In this document: one piece after another, positions 36,082 to 44,459 of the stretch | Layout: the number at the start of each line of letters is the position of its first letter | How positions within the stretch are numbered: the first letter of the stretch is position 1 | From: Bin80 sp965209015 | GTDB taxonomy: Bacteria > Bacteroidota > Rhodothermia > Rhodothermales > Bin80 | NCBI GenBank assembly: GCA_965209015.1 | Contig: OZ242367.1 | Span: 496,001 to 560,000 of the forward strand | DNA length: 64,000 nt | Reading direction: 5' to 3' | Position numbers and translations under genes: made by a program | The notes under the pieces: model-generated | The model's input: only the letters and a program-made list of their open reading frames with translations | Told to the model about the DNA's origin: nothing | The model's database searches: none

Positions 36082-37263
36082 ATGATGCGACCGTCATCAG
36101 TAATTGTAACTAGTCTTCGTACGCCGGTTGCCAAGGCAAAACGGGGAGCGCTTCGCACGGTGCGGCCAGAGGCAATGGGGGCCGAGGTGGTTCGGGCTGC
36201 TTTAGAGCATACTCCGAATCTCAGTGCCGAAGAGGTGGACGATGTTCTCATAGGATGTGCGTTCCCAGAGGGATCGCAGGGCATGAATGTGGGTCGGATC
36301 ATCGCAGGACGAGCAGGGCTACCAGATTCTGTACCTGGAGCTACGGTCAATCGGTTCTGTTCCTCTGGATTACAAACAATTGCAATGGCAAATCAGGCAA
36401 TCAGCATAGGAGAGGCCGAATGTATCATTGCAGGAGGAACAGAAAGCATGACTCTGGTCCCTATGAGCGGATACTATTTTCAACCGGATCCTCACATTGT
36501 TGACCATCAACCAGAGGTTTATGTTTCAATGGGAAATACAGCGGAGAATTTAGCCGAGAAATACAACATTTCCCGTGAAGATCAGGACCACTTTGCATTA
36601 CAGTCCCATGAGCGTGCACTTGCAGCCCAGTCGGCAGGTCTCTTTGAAGAGGAGATCATTCCCTTGAATGTTCAGCAGTCAAGTTATCAGAATGGGACTT
36701 CCCGAACGGTGAACTATCAATTCAGCACGGATGAGGGTCCAAGAGCAGACACGAGCCTGGATGCGTTGGCCCGTCTGCGTCCAGTATTTCGGAATAGGGG
36801 TACCGTAACGGCGGGAAACTCCTCCCAGCTGTCTGATGGTGCTGCTGCAACCGTCGTAATGTCTGAGGCAATGGCTGGGCGTTTAGGTGTTGAGCCATTG
36901 GCCCGTATGGTTGGATTTGCAGTGACCGGTGTCTCTCCCGACTTAATGGGTATTGGTCCCGTACCAGCCATTGAGAAGGTACTGAAGAAAACGAATCTTC
37001 GTCTGAGCCAAATCGGACGTATTGAACTGAATGAAGCATTTGCTGCGCAAGCTTTGTCGGTTATACGTGAGGGACATCTTGACGAATCTATCGTGAATGT
37101 ACAAGGAGGTGCGATTGCAATGGGCCATCCTCTGGGATGTACTGGAGCGAAGCTGACCGCCACATTACTTCATTCAATGAAGCGAGCAGGGATTCAATAC
37201 GGGCTATGTACTATGTGCATAGGTGGAGGTATGGGGGCGGCAGCGATCTTTGAGCGCTTGTAG
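36082..37263 (+). CDS. fadA: Acetyl-CoA acyltransferase (beta-ketothiolase)
   Basis: A 393-residue degradative thiolase. The acyl-accepting Cys93 lies in 'NRFCSSGLQTIAMANQ'; the second site is 'GHPLGCTGAK' (His, then the region before the C-terminal Cys) and 'LCTMCIGGGMGAAAIF' supplies the deprotonating Cys. It cleaves 3-ketoacyl-CoA to acetyl-CoA plus the shortened chain. It pairs with FadN just upstream. Confidence 0.93.
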   Translation: MMRPSSVIVTSLRTPVAKAKRGALRTVRPEAMGAEVVRAALEHTPNLSAEEVDDVLIGCAFPEGSQGMNVGRIIAGRAGLPDSVPGATVNRFCSSGLQTIAMANQAISIGEAECIIAGGTESMTLVPMSGYYFQPDPHIVDHQPEVYVSMGNTAENLAEKYNISREDQDHFALQSHERALAAQSAGLFEEEIIPLNVQQSSYQNGTSRTVNYQFSTDEGPRADTSLDALARLRPVFRNRGTVTAGNSSQLSDGAAATVVMSEAMAGRLGVEPLARMVGFAVTGVSPDLMGIGPVPAIEKVLKKTNLRLSQIGRIELNEAFAAQALSVIREGHLDESIVNVQGGAIAMGHPLGCTGAKLTATLLHSMKRAGIQYGLCTMCIGGGMGAAAIFERL

Positions 37264-37513
37264 TAAATTAGAAATGAGTAGAATCATGGCAAGACGTGCG
37301 CCGTGCTTTTACTACATACGCATCTCTCAATTAAGCTTTCCAACCTTTATTCTCTGGAAACAAGCACGTTTGATTCTTGTGGCCGCACTCTGAACCTGAC
37401 AGAGAAGTACATCCCTTCATTCGGATCTCTATTTGACGAGATTGTGCGATCAGGGGTGAGTCGTGTCAAACGTTCCAATTAGTGTACCGGACCGTTACGA
37501 CCAGCAAACGAAG

Positions 37514-37643
37514 TTTTCTGGTTCTACCACGAACCTTGTGGACAGAGGTCTAATCCTCCACAGAAGAATAGAATCGCACCTCTGATTTTTTGGTTCGATT
37601 ACGAATCTTGTGGAAAAAGACTAACCATCCACAGATGAGTAGA
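37514..37643 (+). repeat. Tandem pair of ~58-bp units, period 72 bp, each with a TGTGG/CCACA dyad
   Basis: Unit 1 begins TTTTCTGGTTCTACCACGAA at 37514 and unit 2 begins TTTTTTGGTTCGATTACGAA at 37586. Each contains CTTGTGGA then, 14 or so bases on, CCACAGA, giving a small hairpin, followed by 'GTAGA/ATAGA'. Base changes between units largely keep both hairpin arms. Confidence 0.65.
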
Positions 37644-38132
37644 TCTATACGTCCCCTTCTGGTGAAACCTTTTGCGATCTCTTCTACCATTCCGTGTACA
37701 TGGATTTTGACTTTATTTCACTCCGTGATGGTATTCAATCGTGGGGGCTATAGTGCAATATAGGCTTGATCAAGATGTATGGATACATCTCGGCAATCTT
37801 GATGGTTTCTTTTCAATGCAGATCCATGTACAATTCAACAGATTCCTCTGATTATAAAAAGACACTCATTCCATACAAATTGTGGTAGAACCAAAATATA
37901 AAAACCGCGTACCTTCTTCGCACGGGACATGAGATCCTTACGGGATTTATTGGATTTTCAGTATTCCAAACGTACAAAACTCGGAGATCCCTATTCCTTA
38001 TGTTTGGGATCAAAAAAAAACGATACCTCTCTGAGCAGATCAGCTCCCTGATATCCTCAACACAAAAATCTGCCAATCATGAAAATCCCTCAAAAAATCA
38101 TCCAATGGAGGAATTTTGAAAGAGGCTCCATT

Positions 38133-38176
38133 GAATATTTGATAAGAGACAAAATGGATGAATGAATCAAATATTC
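38133..38176 (+). promoter_or_regulatory. 11-bp perfect inverted repeat upstream of fadE
   Basis: GAATATTTGAT at 38133-38143 and its exact complement ATCAAATATTC at 38166-38176 with a 22-base loop. A second dyad CAATGGAG/CTCCATTG immediately precedes it. No T-run follows, so it is more likely an operator or leader structure than a terminator. Confidence 0.4.
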
Positions 38177-38540
38177 ACCTTCAGATTGTCTTCCCGTTAC
38201 CTCAGGGACTTCTATCAGAGTCAGGCCGAAAGATTTTTACAATATATTAAGCACTGTTGTCAGCGTTGAGAATGGTATTCTCCACTTAGAAGAGAGCCAA
38301 TATTTAGTTTTTTTCGGAACAAAGATCGTAATCGGGGATCCTATGAATTATGCCGATGAACATTTGGACCTCCCAATCTTTTTCATCTGCATATTCATGC
38401 AACATCTTTCGGAGGATTCCATGTCTCAATTGCTGAGTCTTTATCCTTTCGCGATTAGTTTTGATATGTCTTTTTCATTACTAAAGTCGTATAACCTTAA
38501 AAAATTCATCTATGGTTGGCTGTAGCCAACGGAGAATTCT

Positions 38541-40991
38541 ATGGAACAATACGGATATGGCATTCTAACACTTTGGCAAGGCATAGGAATCGGTCTTATA
38601 GGTGTACTGTTTTTTGCCTATTTTGGCGCACGTATCTGGATCTGGGGGATAGCTTCCCTCCTATTTATCTACTTTGCTGGGGCACCGCTTTGGTTAATTG
38701 CTGTCGGCACCGTTGTGATCCTGAGTTTGGTCTTATCCCCACTTCGTAGAGCTTTGCTCACTCGCCCCATCATGCGGGTGATTGATCGAATGAACCTATT
38801 GCCTGAAATCTCGGACACGGAACGGGTAGCACTGGAGGCAGGAAAGGTTTGGGTAGAGGGAGAATTGTTTTCGGGACGCCCGAATTGGGATCGAATTCGA
38901 GAGATATCTTTTCCCGAACTGAGTGAAGAGGAACAGAAATTTTTAGATGGTCCGATTCACGAATTGTGTGATTTGGTAGATGATTGGAAGATATGGGCGG
39001 ATCGGCAGTTCCCTGAGGAGGCATGGGAATTGATGAAGCGGAAGAAAATGTTCGGGATGATCATCCCGACCGAGTATGGTGGTCTTGGATTCTCCGCCAT
39101 GGCAAATAGTGCGGTGGTGATGAAGCTTCAGTCCCATTGTAGCCCAATCTCAACGACCATAATGGTCCCTAATTCTCTTGGCCCCTCCGAACTCTTGATA
39201 CACTATGGGACGCAAGAACAGCGAGAACATTACCTAGATCGTTTAGCTTCGGGAGCGCTTCTGCCAGCATTCGCTCTGACGGAGCCTGGTGCGGGCAGTG
39301 ATGCGGGTGCACTACAGGCGGATGGCGTTCTTTTCAAGGATGATATGGAGGAAATTCATATCCGACTGAACTGGGAGAAGAGGTATATCACGCTCTCTAG
39401 CGTAGCCGATATCCTAGGGCTCGCATTCAAGCTCAGAGATCCCGATAATATTCTAGGTCAGGGCGAAAATCTAGGAATTACCTGTGCACTGATTCCGTCG
39501 GATACTCCGGGGATCGAACGAGGCCGAAGGCATGATCCGCTGGGTGTTCCCTTTATAAATGCTCCCTTCAAAGGTCGCGATGTTGTCGTGCCTCTTAGAG
39601 CAATCATTGGGGAGGAGAAAGGGGTGGGAGCCGGATGGAAGATGCTGATGGAATCTCTCGCCGCTGGACGTGGAATTTCACTTCCTGCTTCTTCGGTTGG
39701 AAGCGCAAAGGCAGTCTTTCTAGGCGTCTCTGCATATGCTGCTGTCCGGCGTCAGTTCGGACTTCCAATTGGAAAATTTGAAGGAATTGAAGAGCCTTTG
39801 GCACGGATTGGAGGGTTCGTATATCTTATGGATGCAGCACGCCTCTATACTCTTGGAGCCATTGATAGCGGAGAAGCACCAGCGGTAGTGACTGCTGTGC
39901 TGAAGTATAACCTTACCGAACTCGGTCGAAAAATCATCAACGATGGGATGGATGTGATGGGCGGCAGTGCAATTTCATCTGGCCCACGGAATATCTTGGC
40001 TCATCATTACATCAATAATCCCATCGCCATTACTGTGGAGGGTGCAAATATTTTGACTCGAACTTTGATCATCTTCGGTCAAGGGGCCCTTCGCTCTCAT
40101 CCATGGGCGTACCAAGAAATTGTAGCCTTGGGTGAAAAAGATGACGTTCGATTTGACTGTGCCTTTGTTGGACATGTCGGACATGTCATTCGGAATGCAG
40201 CGCGGTGCCTAATTCTCGGGATTACGCGAGGTTATGCGGCTACGACTTCGGGGCGCGGAGTAGTGAGAAAGTATGTTCGACGGCTAACCTGGGTTAGTAC
40301 CTCTTTTGCATTTATGGCTGATGTGGCAATGGCTTCCTTGGGGGGAGAGCTCAAGCGAAAGGAGAAAATTACAGGTCGTTTCGCGGATATCTTTTCTTGG
40401 ATGTACCTTGCTACTGCTACAATCAGGCGATTTGAAGTGGAGGGGGAACGAAAAGAAGATCTTCCCTTCTTCCAATGGTCAATGGAATACGCTTTTGCAG
40501 AAATTCAAAATGCATTTGAAGGGTTGCTTGCAAACATTAAGGTGACGGGATTGACATGGTGGATGCGTGGGCCAGCACTACTGTGGCACAAGTTAAATAG
40601 CTTTGGAAAAGGCCCGTCCGATGAACTGGGACACAAAGTTGCTAGACTAATGCAAACTCCCGGTCCCCAGCGTGATCGTATGGCCGCAGGAGTTTATCTC
40701 GGAAAGGATCTAACTCGTGGAATCAGCCGTCTTGAACATGCCTTCGCTCTCGTAGCATCTGTTCGCCCGATTGAAGATAAAGTGTCAAAAATGGTACGCT
40801 CAGGCAAATTGGAGCGGAAACCCAAGGATACACGATATGAGAGGGCATGTGAAGCAGGAATTATATCGGAAGATGAGTTAGGGAAAATTAAGGAAGCAGC
40901 CAGTGCTGCATGGGAAGCCGTACAGGTAGATGATTTTGATGAAGCGACCTACTTACGACACCACGCATCTGTCAGTGCTAAGAAAATATGA
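38541..40991 (+). CDS. fadE: Acyl-CoA dehydrogenase, FadE type
   Basis: An 816-residue membrane-associated acyl-CoA dehydrogenase of the E. coli FadE/DUF1974 kind, the first oxidation of fatty acyl-CoA. Two or three N-terminal hydrophobic helices (~6-75) anchor it; 'MFGMIIPTEYGGLGFSAMANS' starts the dehydrogenase fold; 'FALTEPGAGSDAGALQADG' is the FAD/substrate region; 'AAVRRQFGLPIGKFEGIEEPLARI' and 'VMGGSAISSGPRNIL' are further family motifs; DUF1974 covers ~530-800. GGAG lies 9 bp before the ATG. The next gene overlaps its stop by 4 bp. Confidence 0.93.
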   Translation: MEQYGYGILTLWQGIGIGLIGVLFFAYFGARIWIWGIASLLFIYFAGAPLWLIAVGTVVILSLVLSPLRRALLTRPIMRVIDRMNLLPEISDTERVALEAGKVWVEGELFSGRPNWDRIREISFPELSEEEQKFLDGPIHELCDLVDDWKIWADRQFPEEAWELMKRKKMFGMIIPTEYGGLGFSAMANSAVVMKLQSHCSPISTTIMVPNSLGPSELLIHYGTQEQREHYLDRLASGALLPAFALTEPGAGSDAGALQADGVLFKDDMEEIHIRLNWEKRYITLSSVADILGLAFKLRDPDNILGQGENLGITCALIPSDTPGIERGRRHDPLGVPFINAPFKGRDVVVPLRAIIGEEKGVGAGWKMLMESLAAGRGISLPASSVGSAKAVFLGVSAYAAVRRQFGLPIGKFEGIEEPLARIGGFVYLMDAARLYTLGAIDSGEAPAVVTAVLKYNLTELGRKIINDGMDVMGGSAISSGPRNILAHHYINNPIAITVEGANILTRTLIIFGQGALRSHPWAYQEIVALGEKDDVRFDCAFVGHVGHVIRNAARCLILGITRGYAATTSGRGVVRKYVRRLTWVSTSFAFMADVAMASLGGELKRKEKITGRFADIFSWMYLATATIRRFEVEGERKEDLPFFQWSMEYAFAEIQNAFEGLLANIKVTGLTWWMRGPALLWHKLNSFGKGPSDELGHKVARLMQTPGPQRDRMAAGVYLGKDLTRGISRLEHAFALVASVRPIEDKVSKMVRSGKLERKPKDTRYERACEAGIISEDELGKIKEAASAAWEAVQVDDFDEATYLRHHASVSAKKI

Positions 40992-41449
40992 CTCATACAA
41001 TACTACTAATCCTTCATGTTTTAACCGCATCCGCATGGTTTGGGCTAAGTATACGGCTAGGTGGTCAGGCAAAAATTGCGGCAGGTGGTCAGACTGTTAT
41101 CGCTGTGGATGGTGCCCGAACGATTTCTCTGATGGGGATCATGATGATTGCTACGTTTATTTTTTCGATGACGCTCTTAATTGTAGGGGGTGGATATCCA
41201 GGCAAGATCCAGTACCACATTGCCTCCGCTTTAATTGTGGTTCTTCTATGTATACAATTTGTTTTTTTGCGTCCAACTTGGAGTAGACTACGCACGGCGA
41301 TTGAAAATGCTGGAAATCCTGAACATTTGGGGTTAGGTACAGATGCCCCTTCCATTCATGCTCGTAAGATCTCCATCATTGTAGGTATGGGGCATCTTTT
41401 CTGGGTGATTCTTCTGATACTCATGTTCTGGAACAGATTTATGCCTTAA
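40988..41449 (+). CDS. Small integral membrane protein, unknown
   Basis: A 153-residue protein with four predicted helices: ~2-22, ~45-68, ~75-95 and ~128-150. 'LLILHVLTASAWFGLSIRL' resembles the first helix of CopD/DUF2269-type membrane proteins that often bind heme via His. The ATG overlaps the fadE stop (ATGA), so it is translated with fadE and could act with it, for example in electron transfer to the membrane; that is a guess from context. No family assigned with confidence. Confidence 0.7.
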   Translation: MTHTILLILHVLTASAWFGLSIRLGGQAKIAAGGQTVIAVDGARTISLMGIMMIATFIFSMTLLIVGGGYPGKIQYHIASALIVVLLCIQFVFLRPTWSRLRTAIENAGNPEHLGLGTDAPSIHARKISIIVGMGHLFWVILLILMFWNRFMP

Positions 41450-41498
41450 ACATTGAACATCGTATTCAATTCTCTTACTACCGAATCCAACTAGATTG

Positions 41499-41693
41499 AT
41501 GGCGACTGAGCGTATGAACGAAAATTGGCGGCAGGTATGCAGCCAGATTGAGTCTATTTGGAATGAAGTCAAATTTGAAGAGAAAGAGATGAAGCGCGCA
41601 CGTGGCAACATGCGTAAGATGGTCCAACTTATTCACGATAAGACCGGCGAGCCAAGGAGTGAAATCTTTCAGAAGATTAGTGCGATCATTTGA
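41499..41693 (+). CDS. CsbD-like small stress protein
   Basis: A 64-residue protein; ATG 41514 (MNENWRQVC) would give the core directly. The pattern N-x-W-x-Q ... W-x-E-x-x ... R-G ... L-I-H-D-K-T-G ... I follows the CsbD family (helical, stress-induced, function unknown), in which a W-rich N-terminal helix is followed by 'G..L.G.I....G'. The IS1595 transposon starts 54 bp after its stop. Match is by eye and moderate. Confidence 0.5.
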   Translation: MATERMNENWRQVCSQIESIWNEVKFEEKEMKRARGNMRKMVQLIHDKTGEPRSEIFQKISAII

Positions 41694-41739
41694 TCACTCT
41701 GCCGAGTCTGATCTCTTGGTTTGCCATCATTATCTCATC

Positions 41740-41747
41740 ATTCCTTT
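41740..41747 (+). repeat. Left target-site duplication of the IS1595 transposon
   Basis: ATTCCTTT at 41740-41747, just outside the left inverted repeat, corresponds to ATTCCCTT at 45525-45532 outside the right one; 7 of 8 bases agree. IS1595 elements duplicate 8 bp on insertion. Confidence 0.75.
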
Positions 41748-41771
41748 GGGAATTATATCGCAAAGTAACCA
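41748..41771 (+). repeat. Left terminal inverted repeat of the IS1595 transposon
   Basis: 24 bases beginning GGGAATTATATCGC and ending AAGTAACCA, an exact inverted copy of 45501-45524. Confidence 0.95.
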
Positions 41772-41778
41772 CTCTTTT

Positions 41779-41797
41779 GTTCCCCTTTTGTGGGAAC
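41779..41797 (+). promoter_or_regulatory. GTTCCC/GGGAAC dyad upstream of the Panacea gene
   Basis: GTTCCC (41779-41784) and GGGAAC (41792-41797) lie about 95 bp before the DUF4065 start, inside the left end of the transposon. Toxin-antitoxin operons often have such operators; no protein is identified that would bind it. Confidence 0.3.
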
Positions 41798-41889
41798 TTC
41801 CTGCGGGGATTGTTGTTATCTTATGTGGGAAATTGTTCCAAATTCTAAACCGAGCAACTTTGTGGCTTAACGGTCTCATCGCCTGAGAA

Positions 41890-42492
41890 ATGGCCCCCTC
41901 AAATAACATCCAAGACCCCTTTGCTACGGAAGGGCTAGTAGCACTACTAATGTTAGATTTTGCAACTGAGGGTGACGATAATTCATTAACGCCATTGCAG
42001 ATCAACAAACTAGTTTATATCAGTCATGGTTGGGTTCTGGGTTTTTTTCAGAGACCGCTAATAGAGAATCGCGTAGCCCAGATTGAGGCATGGAGATACG
42101 GACCTGTCGTAGTTGGAATATACCATATGCTCAAGTCTTTTGGGAGTCGTCCCGTAAATATGTTTAACTTTTATTCCGTAGTCTCGCAAGGGGATGGATA
42201 CTATGATGCTAACTTGTTTCCCGTATCGGGAGAATCAAAACCTTCAATACTTTCAGAATTCAAGGAAAACCAGACTGAAGTAACTAAAGCGCTGAGGTGG
42301 GTATATCGTACATATACCCAGGATTATACTGCGGAGGAATTAATCGCCTTGACTCATCAGGAAGGGACCCCTTGGCACCAATGCTACCGCCCAAGTGTAT
42401 TAAGACGTTGGGGCTTAGCCAACAACAACGCACATATTCCAGATTCGATAATTAAATCCTACTACAAGAAACGCATTAAGCGTAGTCAGTAA
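41890..42492 (+). CDS. Panacea (DUF4065, SocA-like) protein, candidate antitoxin
   Basis: A 200-residue protein with the Panacea/DUF4065 core: 'LTPLQINKLVYISHGWVLGFFQRPLIENRVAQIEAWRYGPVVVGIYHML', matching the family pattern L-Q-K-L-x-Y-x-x-x-x-x-...-E-A-W-x-Y-G-P-V. The family includes the Caulobacter SocA protein and the promiscuous PanA antitoxins that neutralise unrelated toxins encoded next to them. It is the first gene at the left end of the transposon and is followed after 13 bp by a small membrane protein on the same strand, so a toxin-antitoxin pair is plausible. The element may use it for stability. Confidence 0.85.
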   Translation: MAPSNNIQDPFATEGLVALLMLDFATEGDDNSLTPLQINKLVYISHGWVLGFFQRPLIENRVAQIEAWRYGPVVVGIYHMLKSFGSRPVNMFNFYSVVSQGDGYYDANLFPVSGESKPSILSEFKENQTEVTKALRWVYRTYTQDYTAEELIALTHQEGTPWHQCYRPSVLRRWGLANNNAHIPDSIIKSYYKKRIKRSQ

Positions 42493-42505
42493 TATTTCGA
42501 GTCTA

Positions 42506-42766
42506 ATGCCGAATGACCCCAAGTTTAATGCGGAAAATGCTGAAAAGGAGAAGCTACCGGAGTCAGGAGATCAGACTAATGTCACTGACATCCCTTGGGG
42601 ATTAATTGGACGGGAATATGGCAAGTTTAATTATAGAACAAGGGTTTTCATACGATGGAGAATTGTAATTGTTGGAATATTTTTTGCAGTGAGTTACATC
42701 TCAGAACAGCTCGTAAATATAATCTGTCACTGGTGTCCTGATATTAATTTCTGTATGCGAAGCTGA
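42506..42766 (+). CDS. Small single-helix membrane protein, candidate toxin partner
   Basis: An 86-residue protein with a polar N-terminus, a basic stretch 'YRTRVFIRWR' and one hydrophobic helix ('IVIVGIFFAVSYISEQLVNII', ~57-77), ending in a short Cys-containing tail. No family is recognised. Because PanA-type antitoxins are often paired with small membrane-acting toxins, and this gene sits 13 bp after the Panacea gene, a PanT role is the best hypothesis. It could also be an unrelated passenger. Confidence 0.5.
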   Translation: MPNDPKFNAENAEKEKLPESGDQTNVTDIPWGLIGREYGKFNYRTRVFIRWRIVIVGIFFAVSYISEQLVNIICHWCPDINFCMRS

Positions 42767-42831
42767 CGGCATTCAATCTCCCTGGCTTTATTTTTCGCCC
42801 GCCCGTTGACTTATCGAATAAAAAATTTTCG

Positions 42832-42939
42832 TTAACTATCTTTATCTAAGTCGTTTAGGGGTTTCCATACGAAATAGGGAATGCTAAGGGCACAAAGGAA
42901 TACGCCCACCAGCATTGCGTAAGAGATAAAAGTTACCAT
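42832..42939 (-). CDS. 35-residue hydrophobic peptide inside the transposon
   Basis: A short minus-strand frame (start 42939, stop TAA at 42832-42834) encoding MVTFISYAMLVGVFLCALSI then PYFVWKPLNDLDKDS: one transmembrane helix and an acidic tail. It is well formed for a small membrane peptide but has no strong ribosome-binding site. It lies between the convergent halves of the cargo. Confidence 0.35.
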   Translation of the reverse strand: MVTFISYAMLVGVFLCALSIPYFVWKPLNDLDKDS

Positions 42940-42951
42940 GTGTATAGGAGT

Positions 42952-43152
42952 TTAGGGGTTAGGTTTTTTCAACCTTGCGCTCTCCGCCGTATCAACGGGT
43001 TTGAAGAAGGCCTGTCGTACTGTTTCCATACTTGCCTCCGGCATATCAAATTCCTGATTCATTTCCTTTCTGGTAGGCTGATACGTTGGAGGTTTAACCT
43101 TTTTGGATGCCTGCTTCGTGGCTCCTGATTTGGAATCTGATGTCTTTTTCAT
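42952..43152 (-). CDS. Small lysine-rich protein, unknown
   Basis: A 66-residue basic protein (MKKTSDSKSGATKQASKKVK...) with a conserved-looking C-terminal segment 'MPEASMETVRQAFFKPVDTA'. It begins at the last codons of the HNH gene (4-bp overlap), so it belongs to the same transcript. No family recognised; the low-complexity start suggests a flexible nucleic-acid-associated tail. Confidence 0.45.
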   Translation of the reverse strand: MKKTSDSKSGATKQASKKVKPPTYQPTRKEMNQEFDMPEASMETVRQAFFKPVDTAESARLKKPNP

Positions 43153-43565
43153 CTTGCCATGTACCCTCGTTTTTTGTTTTCTCTTCTTAGCCCAATGAGC
43201 GTGTAGATATTGCTTTTGAGTTTGTTACACGGCCCACAAAGGAGAATGCGATTGCTGATGTGATTCCAACCACCCGAAGACCGGGGCGTGTTATGGTCCA
43301 GTTCCAAGTAACGTGAATCATCAAAATATCGGTCACAGCCCTGACATTTGCTCCCGTGCTGGGCTAACAAGTGTTCGTACATCTCTTTACGCGTCCAACG
43401 CGGGCCGTCCGGTTCTTTGACCTGCTCCTTGACCTGAAGGAACGGCACTGCCTCTAGTGCGTCGTCTGTGCGTTCAGGTACTTGATCCGTGAATGCAATA
43501 TCCTTCGGGAACAGCAACGTTTGATCCCCTGCTTTCATGCTCCCATCTGCGATCAAGAAGCACAT
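43149..43565 (-). CDS. HNH endonuclease domain, probably once the C-terminal half of a methyltransferase fusion
   Basis: Up to 138 residues. The HNH motif is complete: 'CQGC...YLELDHNTPRSSGGWNHISNRILLCGPCNKLKSN' with the two CxxC zinc knuckles. The upstream part 'PFLQVKEQVKEPDGPRWTRKEMYEHLLAQHG' reads as a linker of the kind seen where this HNH follows a DNA methyltransferase in one polypeptide. The methyltransferase frame shifts into this one near 43555. It may now be translated alone or not at all. Confidence 0.7.
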   Translation of the reverse strand: MCFLIADGSMKAGDQTLLFPKDIAFTDQVPERTDDALEAVPFLQVKEQVKEPDGPRWTRKEMYEHLLAQHGSKCQGCDRYFDDSRYLELDHNTPRSSGGWNHISNRILLCGPCNKLKSNIYTLIGLRRENKKRGYMAR

Positions 43566-44459
43566 CCTTGACCTTATCCCAAAGATCTATGCCAACCCAC
43601 TGACGCTTCATATGCTCAGCGGCTACGCAGGTGGTAGCACATCCAGCAAAAGGATCAAGCACAATATCCCCCTCATTGCTGGACGCTTTAATGATTCGTT
43701 CATAGAGGGTAAGTGGCTTTTGTGTTGGATAGCCTGTGCGCTCATTTGCCACTGGATTTAGGGCTTGAATATCCTTCCAGACATCCATGGGCAATTTGGT
43801 CTTGTCGTTTATTGAAATTCTTGCACCCTTAGGGTTGCGAGTACGGTATAAGGCCTTTTCTGTGCGAGGTATTCTCACGGAATCGGGTTCAAACACATAT
43901 CTGTTTGATTTTGAAAAAACAACAGATTATCATGCTTTTTGGAAAACCATCTTTTTGAAGCTCCGCCGGTTTGATAATGCCAAATAATCTCATTCCTGAA
44001 CTGCTTCCAGCCGAAAATAGCATCCATGGCGGCCTTCAGGTAATGCGAAGCCGTAGGATCACAATGCAAATAGATGCTCCCGGTCGATTTGAGTACTCTG
44101 CGCATCTCAATCAACCGAACAGCCATGAAACACAAGTACGCCCCCATGCCGTCCGAGCGGGCATACCGAGCAGATTCAATAGCCTCAATCAGCTTCGGAT
44201 AATCATCCGTCAACTGGTCAACTCATTCCTGGTGTACGTCTTTTTCCCAGCTCCATCGATCTTGAAACTTTGCACCCTTAGCCAATGAATCAGGCGTAGC
44301 ATGAAAATCCTTGCCTTTGTTGAACGGCGGATCAGTCGCAATAAGATTAACGCTTTCACTATTCATTGCCCGAAGGAATTTCAGGTTATCCCCGTGAAAT
44401 AGAGTCCGATTCGTCCAATTTGCCCCCCCCCCATTCATGTGTTTGTCATGTATTTCCAT
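43474..44459 (-). pseudogene. DNA adenine/N4-cytosine methyltransferase (beta-class order), decayed
   Basis: The start codon at 44459 overlaps the transposase stop (TAATG). Motif IV 'LIATDPPFNKGKDF' comes before motif I 'VLDPFAGCATTCVAAEHM', the beta-class order. Three lesions are visible: an in-frame TGA at about 44225 (probably TGG, 'H-Q-E-stop-V-D-Q'); a one-base loss in a T run near 43914 (with one more T the frame reads 'DNLLFFSKSNRYVFEPDSVRIP'); and a shift near 43555 into the HNH frame. The remaining sequence is well conserved, so decay is recent. A G10 tract sits in codons 9-12. Confidence 0.8.
44423..44432 (-). repeat. G10 tract near the 5' end of the methyltransferase gene
   Basis: Ten G on the coding strand give 'MNGGGANW' about nine codons from the start. 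A length change of one would stop translation early. Such tracts drive phase-variable methyltransferases in other bacteria; here the gene is otherwise broken. Confidence 0.75.

Larger units (their letters stand above)
37264..38540 (+). other. 1.28-kb spacer between fadA and fadE, rich in inverted repeats
   Basis: No gene can be supported. Instead there are several dyads: two tandem related units (37514-37643), a nested hairpin with outer arms ATCAAGAT/ATCTTGAT (37769-37803), CAATGGAG/CTCCATTG (38103-38133) and GAATATTTGAT/ATCAAATATTC (38133-38176). The last two lie in tandem 365-440 bp before fadE. They may be transcription or regulator sites for the fad genes; this is inference. Confidence 0.5.

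Noticed and set aside
44220..44230. In-frame TGA in the methyltransferase as a possible recoded codon
   Set aside because: Other genes here (btuF, dnaG) use TGA as a normal stop, and two further frame breaks occur in the same gene, so decay is the simpler explanation.
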